Assembly (NCBI GenBank): GCA_027493445.1
Contig: JAOSKU010000001.1
Span: 2,190,822 to 2,254,821 of the forward strand
Direction of reading: 5' to 3'
Length of the DNA: 64,000 nt
From: Thermoleophilia bacterium
GTDB taxonomy: Bacteria; Actinomycetota; Thermoleophilia; RBG-16-64-13
The notes beneath the pieces are model-generated. The model ran no database searches, was not told the origin of the DNA, and worked only from the letters and a program-made list of their open reading frames with translations. Made by a program: the position numbers and the translations under genes. Shown here in pieces: positions 21,007 through 31,148 of this stretch (position 1 is the stretch's first letter; each line of letters begins with the position of its first letter).

Positions 21007-22401
21007 TCACCCGAGGCGCGTTCGGGGCCGAAGCGCCCGCGCAAGAACCGTGGTCGCGGTGACACACACAGTGGTCCAGAACGCGCCTACGGCGTACCCG
21101 GCCAGGACGTCGCTCAGGTAGTGGACTCCCAGATACAGGCGGCTGAAGCCCACCAGCACCATCGCGGCGCCCGAGGCCAGCAGGACGTACACGCGGCTCT
21201 CCCAGCGACGCACCCAGGCGGCGGCAAGCAGGCCCAGCGGTAGGTAGAGGGCCACGGCGGCAGTCGCGTGCCCGCTGGGAAAGGAGTAGCCCGACGCCTG
21301 GATGAGCGGCTCGAGGAATCCGGGGCGCGGCCGCTCGATGAGACCTTTGAGGGCGGCGGTCAACACCGCCGAACCACCGGAGGCCGTCATCAACATCAAG
21401 CCCTCGGACCAGCGGCGGCGCCACACCAGCACGCCGGCGACAGCTACCGCCAGGCCCACCGTCCACCAAGCGCCGCCGAAAAAGGTCACGACCCGCATGA
21501 CAGTGGTAAGCCAGGGCAAAGCATGGTCCTGCAGGAGCAGGGCCACCGACCGGTCGAGGGCGGTGATGGGCTCCTGGGCGCGCACCGCCATCAGCAGGAC
21601 CGCGAACGCCCAGGCGAAGAGCACAGCGAAACCCAGCCCCAGCGTCAGACCAAGGCCGTACGCGCTCCTCAGGGAAAAGCGGCGCATGACCCAGTCGATC
21701 TGAGAACCGAAGCGCTGGACCAGATAGCGGGCGGGACCCCAGCGCAGCACGACGTCAGTGAGGCCCCCTACCAGCCCACCAAGGGCGGCCCGGCGCCCCC
21801 AGAGCCAGCGGCCCAGCAGCCAGAAGAGGACACCGGCCACCACGAGGAGCAGCAGGAAAAGGCTGACCCGGCCCAGCCAGCGCTCGACCAGATGGTAGCT
21901 CTTGCCGAAAACGAATCCCAGCAGGGTGACGGTGGAGGCCCAGCTGATGACCCCGACCAGGTCGAAGATGAGGAAGCGGCCATAGGGCATGCGGGCCGAA
22001 CCGGCCATGAACGGGGCCAGGGAGCGCAGAAACCCCACCCATCGGCCGAACAAGATGGTGGTACCCCCGTGCCCCTGGAAGTAGCGGTCCACCCTGGCCA
22101 GATGCTCCGGCTTGATGCGGAACAGACGCCGGTGACGCAGCACGAACTCCCGCCCGAGCTTCCTGCCCAGCAGGTAGCCGGTGCTGTCTCCCAGCAGCGC
22201 TGCCAGGGCTACCACCAGCAGCAGGTCGCCGAGGTCCAGCACCCCCCGAGAGGCGAGAGCGCCCGCCAGGAGTACGACTGTCTCGCCGGGAACGAGCAGG
22301 CCAACCATGGCCGAGGTCTCCAGGAAGGCGATGGCAAAGACGATCCAGAGACCCCACTCGCCCGCCACGCGGGTAAAGAAATCGAGGGCCGACTGCAGCA
22401 T
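21007..22401 (-). CDS. DedA/SNARE-associated protein fused to PAP2 phosphatase
   Basis: N-term FLETSAMVGLLVPGETVVLLAGALASRG...GRWVGFLRSLAPFMAGSARM; C-term KGLIERPRPG...YSFPSGHATAAVAL...RLYLGVHYLSDVLAG. Confidence 0.9.
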   Translation of the reverse strand: MLQSALDFFTRVAGEWGLWIVFAIAFLETSAMVGLLVPGETVVLLAGALASRGVLDLGDLLLVVALAALLGDSTGYLLGRKLGREFVLRHRRLFRIKPEHLARVDRYFQGHGGTTILFGRWVGFLRSLAPFMAGSARMPYGRFLIFDLVGVISWASTVTLLGFVFGKSYHLVERWLGRVSLFLLLLVVAGVLFWLLGRWLWGRRAALGGLVGGLTDVVLRWGPARYLVQRFGSQIDWVMRRFSLRSAYGLGLTLGLGFAVLFAWAFAVLLMAVRAQEPITALDRSVALLLQDHALPWLTTVMRVVTFFGGAWWTVGLAVAVAGVLVWRRRWSEGLMLMTASGGSAVLTAALKGLIERPRPGFLEPLIQASGYSFPSGHATAAVALYLPLGLLAAAWVRRWESRVYVLLASGAAMVLVGFSRLYLGVHYLSDVLAGYAVGAFWTTVCVTATTVLARALRPRTRLG

Positions 22402-22419
22402 GGATCTCCGACCGCAGGC

Positions 22420-23007
22420 TCAGCTGCCCCGGAAGGCGGCGAAGACGGCGGCGAAGACGGCGGCAGCAACCGCGGTCGTCCACCGCCCCTCGGGATCGCC
22501 GGCAGCGGCGGCCGTCATGTTCACGGTCTGGTAGCGCTGCCCTTCGATCTCCAGCTGGCGGCGCCGCTCGTCCCAGCCGGCTTCTTCGAACTCCAGGCCT
22601 AGAGTACTGGCCAGCATGCCGGCGGCCAGATCCTCAGCTAGGGCCCCGGCCTCCTCCGCGGTCTGGCCGAAGGCCTCGTGCTCGCTGAGATAGCCGTACC
22701 GCGACCCGTCGTTAGGGCGGGCCAGACCGATGGAGGAGGCGATGAGACGGCCGGGCTCATCGGTGGCGATCTCGGCCACTACGCAGAACGTGATGGCCCC
22801 CGAATGGATGAGACTCACCCCTTCCTCCCGCTCGATGAGCTCGCAGTATGGCGGGAAGATGCTCGAGACCCGTACCAGGTTGCACCGCTCGATGCCGGCC
22901 TCACGCAGGGCAAACTCGAAGGAGGTGAGCTTGCGCCGGGCGACGCCCACGCCCTTGGTCAGAAACACCTTGCCGGGGATCATGAGCCCGTAGTCGCCGG
23001 CGTCCAT
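22420..23007 (-). CDS. pdaD: Pyruvoyl-dependent arginine decarboxylase-like protein
   Basis: MIPGKVFLTKGVGVARRKLTSFEFALREAGIERCNLVRVSSIFPP...SGAITFCVVAEI. Confidence 0.8.
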   Translation of the reverse strand: MDAGDYGLMIPGKVFLTKGVGVARRKLTSFEFALREAGIERCNLVRVSSIFPPYCELIEREEGVSLIHSGAITFCVVAEIATDEPGRLIASSIGLARPNDGSRYGYLSEHEAFGQTAEEAGALAEDLAAGMLASTLGLEFEEAGWDERRRQLEIEGQRYQTVNMTAAAAGDPEGRWTTAVAAAVFAAVFAAFRGS

Positions 23008-23080
23008 GCCGCCCTCCTTGTCGTGGCGCCGCCCAGACAGATCTCGCAGAGGATAGCAGAGCGGCCGGCCGGAGCCGGCT

Positions 23081-24072
23081 TCATGTGACGCCGGCCACGG
23101 TGACGGCGACGAAGACCACGTAGAAGGCGCCGCCCACCAGCAGATTGGGAAGTCGTACACTCCCTTGGATCCGCACCGCCGTCCACAATAGGGCTCCCGA
23201 CGCCAGAGCTATCCCGGCGGCGAAGAGCCCGTGGCCGTCGAGCCGCCATGGAGTGAAGGCCACACCCGCAGCCACCGGGATGGCGCTCTGAAAGACCATG
23301 GCTCCTGTGATGTTGCCCAGGGCCAGGGTGTCCTTGCGATCGCGCATCCAGAAGACGCTGTTGAACTTCTCGGGGAGCTCGGTGGCGACGGGAGTAAGGA
23401 GCAAGGAGATGATCAGGGGGATGCCCCCAGGGCTTCGGCGAGATGAGTGAGCTCCTGAACGAAGAGGTCGGCGCCGAATACGATAGCCGCCAGAGCAACG
23501 AAGATCTGCAGAAGGATACGCCGCAGCTGCGGGGAACCGGCGGCGTAGTGAAAGTACAGGGAGCGGACGTCGCCCTCGAGATCGCCCTCGGACTTCATCG
23601 TTCGGTACACGTACAGGGCATACGCCGCAAGCAGCCCCACAACCACCAGCGGCCGCAACGATCCGGCGCCCACCAGGCCCACCGTTACGGCCACCGCGTA
23701 GATGACCAGGAAGTACCCGAGGTCGCGCTGCAGCACCTTCCGGTTGATGCGGATGGCCCGCGGTCGCCGCCCGCTGGCGCTGAAAGCCAGCACCGCAGCC
23801 CCACACACGAAGAGCGCCAGCGTGGAAAGCATGAAGGGGGCTCCCAGGATGGCGCCCGTGCCCACCTGCTCGCCGGCCTCGCCACCGTGGATGAGGATGG
23901 CGATGAGGGGGATGACCGTCTCGGGGAGGGCGGTACCCACGGCGGCCAGCACGCTGCCTACGGCCCCCTCCCCCAGGTCCAGCCGCCGTCCGAACCACTC
24001 GATGCCATTGACGAACAGCTCGCAGCCCGCGAGGATCACAACGAAGCTGAGCAGCAGCAGAACGACGGTCAT
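23081..24072 (-). CDS. Sodium/calcium exchanger family membrane protein; frame broken near 23416-23428
   Basis: MTVVLLLLSFVVILAGCELFVNGIEW...VGTALPETVIPLIA in one frame; LIISLLLTPVATELPEKFNSVFWMRDRK in the next. Confidence 0.85.
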
Positions 24073-24160
24073 GGCGCGCGATTCTATCCCACGACGCGAA
24101 CGGTCGTCGCGCGGGCGAGGACCGGCGCGCGGCCCAGGCGCCACCGGACATCCCTGGCGG

Positions 24161-25541
24161 CTACACCACTCCCCCAGCTCCACGCCCGCGACCAGCCCGG
24201 CGGAGTTGGTCTCGGCCACCTTGGCCTTCTGCAGGCGGCGGGCGGCGGCCAGGAAAGCCTCGGGGGATAGAGACCCTCCCGCGCGAGGATGGCCCCCAGC
24301 CCCACCGCCCCCACGGCCAGGCGGTGGACCTCCTTGGCCTTGGCGAGGAGGGGCAGACGAATCATCTGGGCTCTGGTGTCAAGCTCGCCCAAGCCCTCCT
24401 CGGCGTAGATGCGGGTGGCCGGCGGGTACTCGGGCAGCTTCTTCTTCACGTGAGCCAGACCGTCTTCAGACAGGATGAGGACGATGTCAGGGGTGCCCAC
24501 CCCAGTGTAGGTGATGGGCTCGGGCGAGAGGATGATCTCGGCCGCCGAATGCCCGGTGCGCACGGTGATGGGGTAGTCGTCCTTCTGGGTGGCGAGAAGG
24601 CCGCTCATGATGGCCCCGGCCCCGAGCAGGGTGGCCACACTCCTGATCTTCTGGCCGGCCGAGCCCGCGATCAAGATGCTCGTGCGTCCGGTCAGCTGAC
24701 TCTGCGCCACCGGCTCGAGTCCCTTGTCCGGGGGCAGCAGGCACATGCCCTCCTCGTCGGCCACTTCCTCGGGCAGGTAGAGGTCCCGCCACGCCCGGGC
24801 GTACTCAGGCCGAGTACCCTCGTGGTGGATGCCGGCCGGCATCTCCAGGTCAGCCATCATCTGCTCGATGGAGTCCCGGGTGAGAGTGTTCTGCCCGGCG
24901 AAGTAGGCCACGCACAGGTCCCAGATGTCGATGAGGCTGAAACCGTCGGAGGCGACGGCCCGGGTGACGAGCTCGACGGCGTCCCCGGCGAAGACGCTGG
25001 TGCGGGCAAGGAAGCCGGGCCTTGCGGGCTTCAAGGTCCCCATGAGGTCCAGGGGCATCTCCAGGTTGCCGAGCAGCGTGGTGGAGGTGATGGCTCCGGG
25101 GGGAGTGGTGGCCGAGTGCTGGCCTCCCGTCATGCCGTAGTTGAAGTTGTTGGCCACAATCACCGTGAGGCCGATGTTGCGCCTGGCGGCCGCCAAGAGG
25201 TGGGCTCCACCGATGCCGGTGCCCCCGTCCCCCATAACCACGATCACCTTGAGGTCGGGGTCGGCCAGCTTGATACCCGAGGCGTAGGTGATGGAGCGGC
25301 CATGCAGGCCGTGGAAGGCGTTGGTGGAGAAATGCCGGTCGGTCAAGCCCACGCAGCCGATGTCGGTGACCACCACCACCCGCTCGGGGGGAAGGGCGAG
25401 AGCCCGCAGGCCCTCATCGATCATGCTCGCGATCTTGGTGTGCCCGCAGCCGGGACAGAAGGGGTACGGCAGGGTTTCCTCCGCGATATAGGAGGGAACG
25501 CAGGCCTCCGGCCCGCAGGTCTCCACGGTGCCCTGGCTCAC
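24161..25541 (-). CDS. korB: 2-oxoacid:ferredoxin oxidoreductase, ThDP (beta) subunit with gamma-like C-terminal domain; C-terminal frame broken
   Basis: PYPFCPGCGHTKIASMIDEGLRAL...VVVTDIGCVGLTDRHF...GDGGTGIGGAHLLAAARRN; tail EAFLAAARRLQKAKVAETNSAGLVAGVELG in another frame. Confidence 0.85.
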
Positions 25542-26662
25542 AGCAGGCCTCCTTGGGCGATGATCTCCTCGGGGGAGAGAAGGTCGGTGTTCATCTTGGC
25601 GACCGACACGACCTCGCGGTCGCCGGAGAGCTTGCGCACCTCCTCCACGTACTGGCCCAGATTCATCTCGGGCACCACCACCCGGGAAACACCCGCCAGT
25701 GCCTCCCCGATAGCCTTCTCCGGCACGGGGAAGAGGGTTTTGAGGACGAGGAGGGCGGCCTTCTTGCCGGCCGCGCGCACCTGGACGACCGCTTCTCGGG
25801 CCGCGCGGGCGGTGACGCCGTAGGCGACCAGGAGGGTATCCGCCCCCTCTTGGGGGTCGAGGTCGTAGAGGGCGTGCTCCTCGGCGTGGGCCAGGATCTT
25901 GCGGGCCAGGTGCTCCATCATCTCGCCTATGAGGGCCGGATCTTTGGCCAGGAGAGCTCGCTTATCGTGCATGCTCGTGGTGTAGCGCACCAGGTGGGGG
26001 CCCCCTATGGGGCTCATGGGGGCCACGTCGGCAGGGTCGTGGAAGGCGTGGGGCAGGTAGGGCGCCTCGGGGTCGGCCAGAGGACGGGCGAAGACGGAGG
26101 GCGAGTCATCGCGGGCCGCCTGCAGGTCGACCGCCTCCCGGGTCAGGCCCACCTCCTTCTGGCTGGCCAGGACCACCGGCGTGCGGTAGCGCTCGGCCAA
26201 GACGAAGGCCTCTCGGGTCAAGGTGTAGCACTCGCGCACGTTCTCGGGGGAGAGGACGAAGAGAGGCAGGCCCCCGGAGGTCCCCCAGCGCAGAAACTCG
26301 ATGTCGCCGTCGGCCCCCTTGGTGGCCGAGCCGGTGGCCGGGCCCTGGCGCTGCACGTCTACGATCACCAGAGGGGTCTCCCCCATGACGGCCAGACCGA
26401 TGTTCTCCGAGTAGAGGCTCATGCCTGGACCCGAGGTGGCGGTCATGGCCACCTTCCCGGTCATGGCCGCCCCGATGCACAGGCCGATGGAGGCGATCTC
26501 GTCCTCGCCCTGCACGGCCACGCCGCCGACCTTGGGGAGCGCGCGCATCATGCCGGTGAGGATGGAGGTGGCCGGCGTGATGGGGTAGCCCGCGAAGAAG
26601 CGGCAGCCCGCCTCGACGGCCGCCCGGACGACGGCATCGTTGCCCTCGAGGAATTCGATCAT
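25538..26662 (-). CDS. korA: 2-oxoacid:ferredoxin oxidoreductase alpha subunit
   Basis: GNDAVVRAAVEAGCRFFAGYPITPATSI...QGEDEIASIGLCIGAAMTGKVAMTATSGPGMSLYSENIGLA. Confidence 0.9.
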   Translation of the reverse strand: MIEFLEGNDAVVRAAVEAGCRFFAGYPITPATSILTGMMRALPKVGGVAVQGEDEIASIGLCIGAAMTGKVAMTATSGPGMSLYSENIGLAVMGETPLVIVDVQRQGPATGSATKGADGDIEFLRWGTSGGLPLFVLSPENVRECYTLTREAFVLAERYRTPVVLASQKEVGLTREAVDLQAARDDSPSVFARPLADPEAPYLPHAFHDPADVAPMSPIGGPHLVRYTTSMHDKRALLAKDPALIGEMMEHLARKILAHAEEHALYDLDPQEGADTLLVAYGVTARAAREAVVQVRAAGKKAALLVLKTLFPVPEKAIGEALAGVSRVVVPEMNLGQYVEEVRKLSGDREVVSVAKMNTDLLSPEEIIAQGGLL

Positions 26663-26735
26663 GCGTCTCTCCTTTACAGCGCCGGCGGGCGCCGGCATCC
26701 AAGGCCCAGGCGGGCGCCGGCTCGGTCGGCTCGTT

Positions 26736-27665
26736 TCACGCGGAGCGTGGATCCGCCACGCCGGAAACCGGCTCGGACGCACCCGCCGGCCGTTCTCGCT
26801 CCGGCCGCCGGCGGATCGCCTCCTCTTGGGTCGCCTTCGCGCGGATCACCTTCACCTCTGGGTACTCGGGGTTGAAGATGTCGCGGAGCTTGTCTCGGGT
26901 GGGGCCGTACGCCTGGTTGATAGGACCCTCGAAGCGTCGCACCAGCTTGATGACCCAGATGTCGTGCCGTATGTAGTCGTGCGCCATCTGAACAAAGCCG
27001 ACATTGGTGCTCCAGACAGCGTTGGCTTCGCTCACCTCGGGAAAGTAGCCAATCAGAGCCTCCGCGTGGTCGACCACCAGGACCATGCGACGCGAGCCTT
27101 GGTCACGTAGCACCACCTGGTCGGTAGGGTGATTGTAGACTACCCCGACGCCGGGATCACCTTCCCCATACATGCAGATGGCCGTGGCCACCCCTCGATC
27201 GTCGGCCGCCTGCAGACAGCTTTCGACCAGAGGGAGCTCCTGGGGCCAGACCGCCAGGGTGACTTCGACGGTGGCGTTCTCGATCATCTCCACGGCCCGG
27301 CTGACGATGTCGGACCGTTCGACCAGATTCCATACGTACGACGCGTTCCCCTGATCGCGGGAGAAGAGCTTCTCCAAGCGCCCCTCCAAGAAATCGAGCA
27401 CTTCATCGTACGAGCGCCGGAAACCACCCACCGCCTCCTTGGGATCCAGGGCCACGTACTTGGGGTGTCCGCCCAGATCGAGGGTAGCCACCAGCTTCTT
27501 GGCGAGCAGGCGCTCGACTACCTCGTAGATCTTCGAAGGCGGGATCCCGGATTGCTTGGCGAGCTCGTACGCGGTCACCCGGGGGTTCTGGAGCAGGGCC
27601 ACGTAGGCTTTCGCCTCATACTGCGAGAATCCAAGCTTCTGCAAACCGCTGAGCAGGTCGTTCAC
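26736..27665 (-). CDS. TrmB-family transcriptional regulator
   Basis: N-terminal HTH LQKLGFSQYEAKAYVALLQNPRVTAYELAKQSGIPPSKIYEVVERL. Confidence 0.9.
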   Translation of the reverse strand: MNDLLSGLQKLGFSQYEAKAYVALLQNPRVTAYELAKQSGIPPSKIYEVVERLLAKKLVATLDLGGHPKYVALDPKEAVGGFRRSYDEVLDFLEGRLEKLFSRDQGNASYVWNLVERSDIVSRAVEMIENATVEVTLAVWPQELPLVESCLQAADDRGVATAICMYGEGDPGVGVVYNHPTDQVVLRDQGSRRMVLVVDHAEALIGYFPEVSEANAVWSTNVGFVQMAHDYIRHDIWVIKLVRRFEGPINQAYGPTRDKLRDIFNPEYPEVKVIRAKATQEEAIRRRPERERPAGASEPVSGVADPRSA

Positions 27666-27669
27666 GGCC

Positions 27670-27933
27670 TCACCGCGATCCGTAGAGTATCAGGGCGGTG
27701 CCAACGGCGATCAGCCCGACCTTCACCACCGGAACCTTGGTGATGAAGCCCGAGACGCCGATCGCCATGACGATCACGAAGACTATGGGCAGAACCGCGC
27801 CGAGGACCCCGTTGATGGCCGTGGAGGTCCTCGCACTCCCCGATCGGAACATCAGATAGGCGGCCGCCACGTTCGCCACACCCACGAACACCCGGATGCC
27901 GGCCATCAAGGCCACACGTGATCCGTCACCCAT
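27670..27933 (-). CDS. YqhV/DUF2619-like small membrane protein
   Basis: 87 aa, VALMAGIRVFVGVANVAAAYLMFRSGSARTSTAINGVLGAVLPIVFVIVMAIGVSG. Confidence 0.65.
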   Translation of the reverse strand: MGDGSRVALMAGIRVFVGVANVAAAYLMFRSGSARTSTAINGVLGAVLPIVFVIVMAIGVSGFITKVPVVKVGLIAVGTALILYGSR

Positions 27934-27993
27934 GCCGAAGGCCCCTCGAAAACCCTAACACGTTCCTCACCCCCGCCCCTTTCGGGTTCTAGC

Positions 27994-28104
27994 AGGCTGA
28001 TAGGAAATGACGCTTCGCCACCGGGGTGCGCTGGGCGCGCGCAAGGACAACGCATGGCGCCGCCCAGTGCTGCCCGGTGGCCGATGTTTCGTTTTCAACA
28101 GCCT
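27994..28104. repeat. MITE-like interspersed repeat, copy A (internally deleted)
   Basis: AGGCTGataggaaATGACGCTTCGCC...GATGTTTCGTTTTCAACAGCCT; matches copy B with an internal deletion. Confidence 0.8.
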
Positions 28105-28105
28105 C

Positions 28106-29023
28106 TTAGAGTACCAGCTTGGACTCGTCGCCCAGTGTCCGGCTGTGATCGTCGTGCTCGTCCTCGTCCCTGAAGGTCAGGCCTTCGCTCACCTTGGCCT
28201 TGCGGACCTCCTCGCGCAGGATGCTCCACAGGTACGTGAACAGCTCGTTGAAGCGCGAATCGCTCCTGAGCTCCGCGATCCTGCGCGGCCGGGGTAGGTC
28301 GACCTCGATGCTGGCCTTGAAGGTTCCCGGGTGACTGGTCATGATGATCACCCGGTCGGCGAGGATGAGCGCCTCATCGATGGAGTGGGTGATGAAGATG
28401 ACCGTCTTGCGGGAGCCTTCCCAGATCTTGAGCAGCTCCTCCTGCAGCATGATCTTGTTCTGCTCGTCCAGGGCGGCGAAGGGTTCGTCCATGAGCAGGA
28501 TCTCCGGGTCGTTAGCGAACGCCCGAGCAACCGACACCCGCTGCTTCATACCTCCCGACAGCTGGTGCGGGTAGGCTTCGCCGAACTTTTGCAGGCCGAT
28601 CATGCTGAGATAGCGGTCAACCACCTCGGCGATCGTCCTCCTATTGACCCCGCGACACTTCAAGCCGAAGCCGATATTCTTGCGCACGCTCATCCAGGGG
28701 AAGATCGACTGCTCCTGGAACACCATCGAGTTGAGAGGCTTGGATGGGTCGTTGCGCATGATCTGGATCTCGCCGGCGGTGGCCGTCTCCAGGCCGGCCA
28801 ATATGCGCAGCAACGTGGTCTTGCCGCAGCCGCTGGGCCCGACGATACACACGAACTCGCCCTCGCGGATGGAAAGATCGACGGCCTTGACCGCGGTGAT
28901 GGTCCTGTCCTTGACTTCGAACTGCTTGGTCAGACCGCGAAGGACGATCTTGTCGGTGGCCACGGCTTCCTCCCTAGGCCGGCTGGGCGATGATACTTCC
29001 AGCGTCTCTACTGCGACTTCCAC
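28106..29023 (-). CDS. ABC transporter ATP-binding protein (nitrate/sulfonate/taurine type)
   Basis: GPSGCGKTTLLRILAGLETAT...HQLSGGMKQRVSVARAFANDPEILLMDEPFAALD. Confidence 0.92.
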   Translation of the reverse strand: MEVAVETLEVSSPSRPREEAVATDKIVLRGLTKQFEVKDRTITAVKAVDLSIREGEFVCIVGPSGCGKTTLLRILAGLETATAGEIQIMRNDPSKPLNSMVFQEQSIFPWMSVRKNIGFGLKCRGVNRRTIAEVVDRYLSMIGLQKFGEAYPHQLSGGMKQRVSVARAFANDPEILLMDEPFAALDEQNKIMLQEELLKIWEGSRKTVIFITHSIDEALILADRVIIMTSHPGTFKASIEVDLPRPRRIAELRSDSRFNELFTYLWSILREEVRKAKVSEGLTFRDEDEHDDHSRTLGDESKLVL

Positions 29024-29889
29024 GGGATCACCTTCCGCTGGATCGTGCTGAGGGCCTCGGCGAAGATGTAGCCGAGCAGGCTGATGAGGATGAAGGCCAC
29101 GAACATCTCCTTGGTCTTGAAGACCGCCTGGGCGGCCCAGATGCGGTAGCCGATGCCCTCGACGGCGCCGGTCATCTCGGCGGCCACGATCAGCAGCAAG
29201 GCCATGCCCATGCCGAGCTCCAGGCCGGTGAAGATCAGCGGCAGGGCTCCCGGCAGGGCCACCCGCAGGTAGAAGTCCCTGCGGCTGGCCCCGTAGTTCT
29301 TGGCCACGTCCAGGTATATCTTATCCAGATTCAGCACGCCGGCCATGGTGTTGATGAGCACCATGAAGAAGGTTCCGAGCGCGATGGTTATGACCTTCTG
29401 CGTCTCGCCAAAACCGAACATCAGGATGATGAGCGGCATCAGCGCGAGCTTTGGTATGGGATAGGTCGCCGAGATGATCGGGCGCAAGAGCCAGCGCACC
29501 GGTTTGAACAGACCCATGGAGAGCCCGATGATCAGCCCGGGGATGGCTCCGGCCAGGAAGCCCAGGATGATCCGGTAGAGGCTCACGTACACGTCGCTGA
29601 ACAGCTGGCCGGACTTGACCATCTTCCAGAAGGTGCCGGCGATAGCGTGGGGCGGCGGAAAGAACCTGCCGTCGAGGAGTCCCAGCGGCACGGCGATCTC
29701 CCACAAGACGAGGATCACCACCGGGGAGAGAAACCCCAGTACTGCGTTTGAGTGGCCACCCATCGACCAGCGCGACCGCTTCTGTTTGCGGAAGGCGAGA
29801 CCGCCTTCGTCCGTCGCGCCCTCGGTTCGGGCGCGGCTGATGAGGTTGTCGCCAGTCGCATCCCGGACGGCAGAGTTTCTTTCCGCCAT
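29008..29889 (-). CDS. ABC transporter permease (nitrate/sulfonate/taurine type)
   Basis: 293 aa; PLIILMFGFGETQKVITIALGTFFMVLINTMAGV and adjacency. Confidence 0.9.
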   Translation of the reverse strand: MAERNSAVRDATGDNLISRARTEGATDEGGLAFRKQKRSRWSMGGHSNAVLGFLSPVVILVLWEIAVPLGLLDGRFFPPPHAIAGTFWKMVKSGQLFSDVYVSLYRIILGFLAGAIPGLIIGLSMGLFKPVRWLLRPIISATYPIPKLALMPLIILMFGFGETQKVITIALGTFFMVLINTMAGVLNLDKIYLDVAKNYGASRRDFYLRVALPGALPLIFTGLELGMGMALLLIVAAEMTGAVEGIGYRIWAAQAVFKTKEMFVAFILISLLGYIFAEALSTIQRKVIPWKSQ

Positions 29890-29915
29890 TGTACTAACCC
29901 CTTAGATCGTGCTTC

Positions 29916-31025
29916 TCATTGCGGCGGCGCATACGGGCCGAGCTGCTGCACCGCCCAGTCGGCGAACGACATGTCGATGACCTTGTCCATGGTCACCTTC
30001 TCGTCGACCTGACCGATCTCCGCATAGTAGTCCTGCTGGCCGGCGACGGCATCCTCGAGTACCTTGCCGTCGGCATCCAGGCCTGTGGGCCGCATCTTGG
30101 GCCACACGGCCGGATCGTCGATGAACGTGTTCTGGGTCAGGATGCTGATCACGTTGTCGCGATCGACGTCACCCTGGACTATGCCGTCATTGTAGGCCCG
30201 CACGCCCTGCAGGTGGGCCAGCATGAAGCGGTTGGCCACCTCAGTGTTCTTGGCGAAGGCGTCGCTGTAAAGCAGCACGGCCACCTGCTCACCCGGGGCG
30301 TATTCCTCGGCGTCCTTGAAGTACGTGAGGATGCCGGCTTCCTCTCCGCTGGTGATCAAAGGCTCGATCTGCACGGCGGCGTCAAGGGCTTTGTTCGCCA
30401 GACCGACGTTCAGATCCGGGAACTCGTTGATGATCGTGGGCTCCACATCCTCGATGGTCAAGCCGCCCTTTTCCAGGGCTTTGCGGAGGAAGTACTCGTT
30501 GATGCTTCCCACCGACACGATGCCGACCTTGCGACCCTTGAGATCGGCGTAGTCCTTGATCTCGTTCTCCAGATCCTTGCGGATAACAACGGTGAAGTAC
30601 GAGCCCTTACCGGCAACGTTGGTGCCGCTGTCGGCCACCACCCACACGGGCACGTCTTGAGCGGCGCCGTTGAAGAGAGAGGCGGTGATGATACCCCGCC
30701 CCACATCAACCTGACCGGCGGCCAGAGACGTGTACATCTGGGCGCCCGAAGCGAACTCCACGTACTCGATCGTGATGCCCTGCTGCTCGAAGAAGCCCAT
30801 CTTGTCGGCCAGGATGATCCCGGCCGTACCGGGGGCGTTGTCGTAGGCCACCTTCACCGTCACAGGCGGATCCAGCGGTTGCAGATCCCCTTCGGCAGGC
30901 TCGGTGGAGCCGGTATCCGCAGGGGCCGTGGTCGTGGTCTCGTCGTCGCCGCCGCACCCGGCCAGGGCCACCAGGCCCATTACCGCCACGAGTACGACCA
31001 AACCGATGATCAGATACTTGCGCAT
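29916..31025 (-). CDS. ABC transporter substrate-binding lipoprotein (SsuA/NMT1-like)
   Basis: Lipobox LVALAGC; VKVAYDNAPGTAGIILADKMGFFEQQGITIEYVEFASGAQMYTSLAAGQVDVGRG. Confidence 0.9.
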   Translation of the reverse strand: MRKYLIIGLVVLVAVMGLVALAGCGGDDETTTTAPADTGSTEPAEGDLQPLDPPVTVKVAYDNAPGTAGIILADKMGFFEQQGITIEYVEFASGAQMYTSLAAGQVDVGRGIITASLFNGAAQDVPVWVVADSGTNVAGKGSYFTVVIRKDLENEIKDYADLKGRKVGIVSVGSINEYFLRKALEKGGLTIEDVEPTIINEFPDLNVGLANKALDAAVQIEPLITSGEEAGILTYFKDAEEYAPGEQVAVLLYSDAFAKNTEVANRFMLAHLQGVRAYNDGIVQGDVDRDNVISILTQNTFIDDPAVWPKMRPTGLDADGKVLEDAVAGQQDYYAEIGQVDEKVTMDKVIDMSFADWAVQQLGPYAPPQ

Positions 31026-31148
31026 GCTACCCCCTGTCTGCAACTCTGTCGGACGATTGCACTCACTTCGCGATATCCCTTCCAATCCTCCTCCGGCCCC
31101 TCACCTCCTGCGAACGCGGCCCTCGCCCTCGGCTGATGTCGTGGCACT

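Noticed and set aside
23413-24219. Possible natural fusion of the KorB C-terminus to the Na/Ca exchanger (continuous frame MAETNSAGLVAGVELGEW...MTVVLLLL)
   Set aside because: The joined frame arises only because of nearby homopolymer contractions; adding one C at 24171-24175 restores a stop (VELGGVV*) before the exchanger start.
26680-26735. Direct repeats of gcgggcgccgg and a ctcgtttca motif upstream of korA
   Set aside because: Too short and GC-biased; only weak resemblance to the dispersed hairpin repeat.
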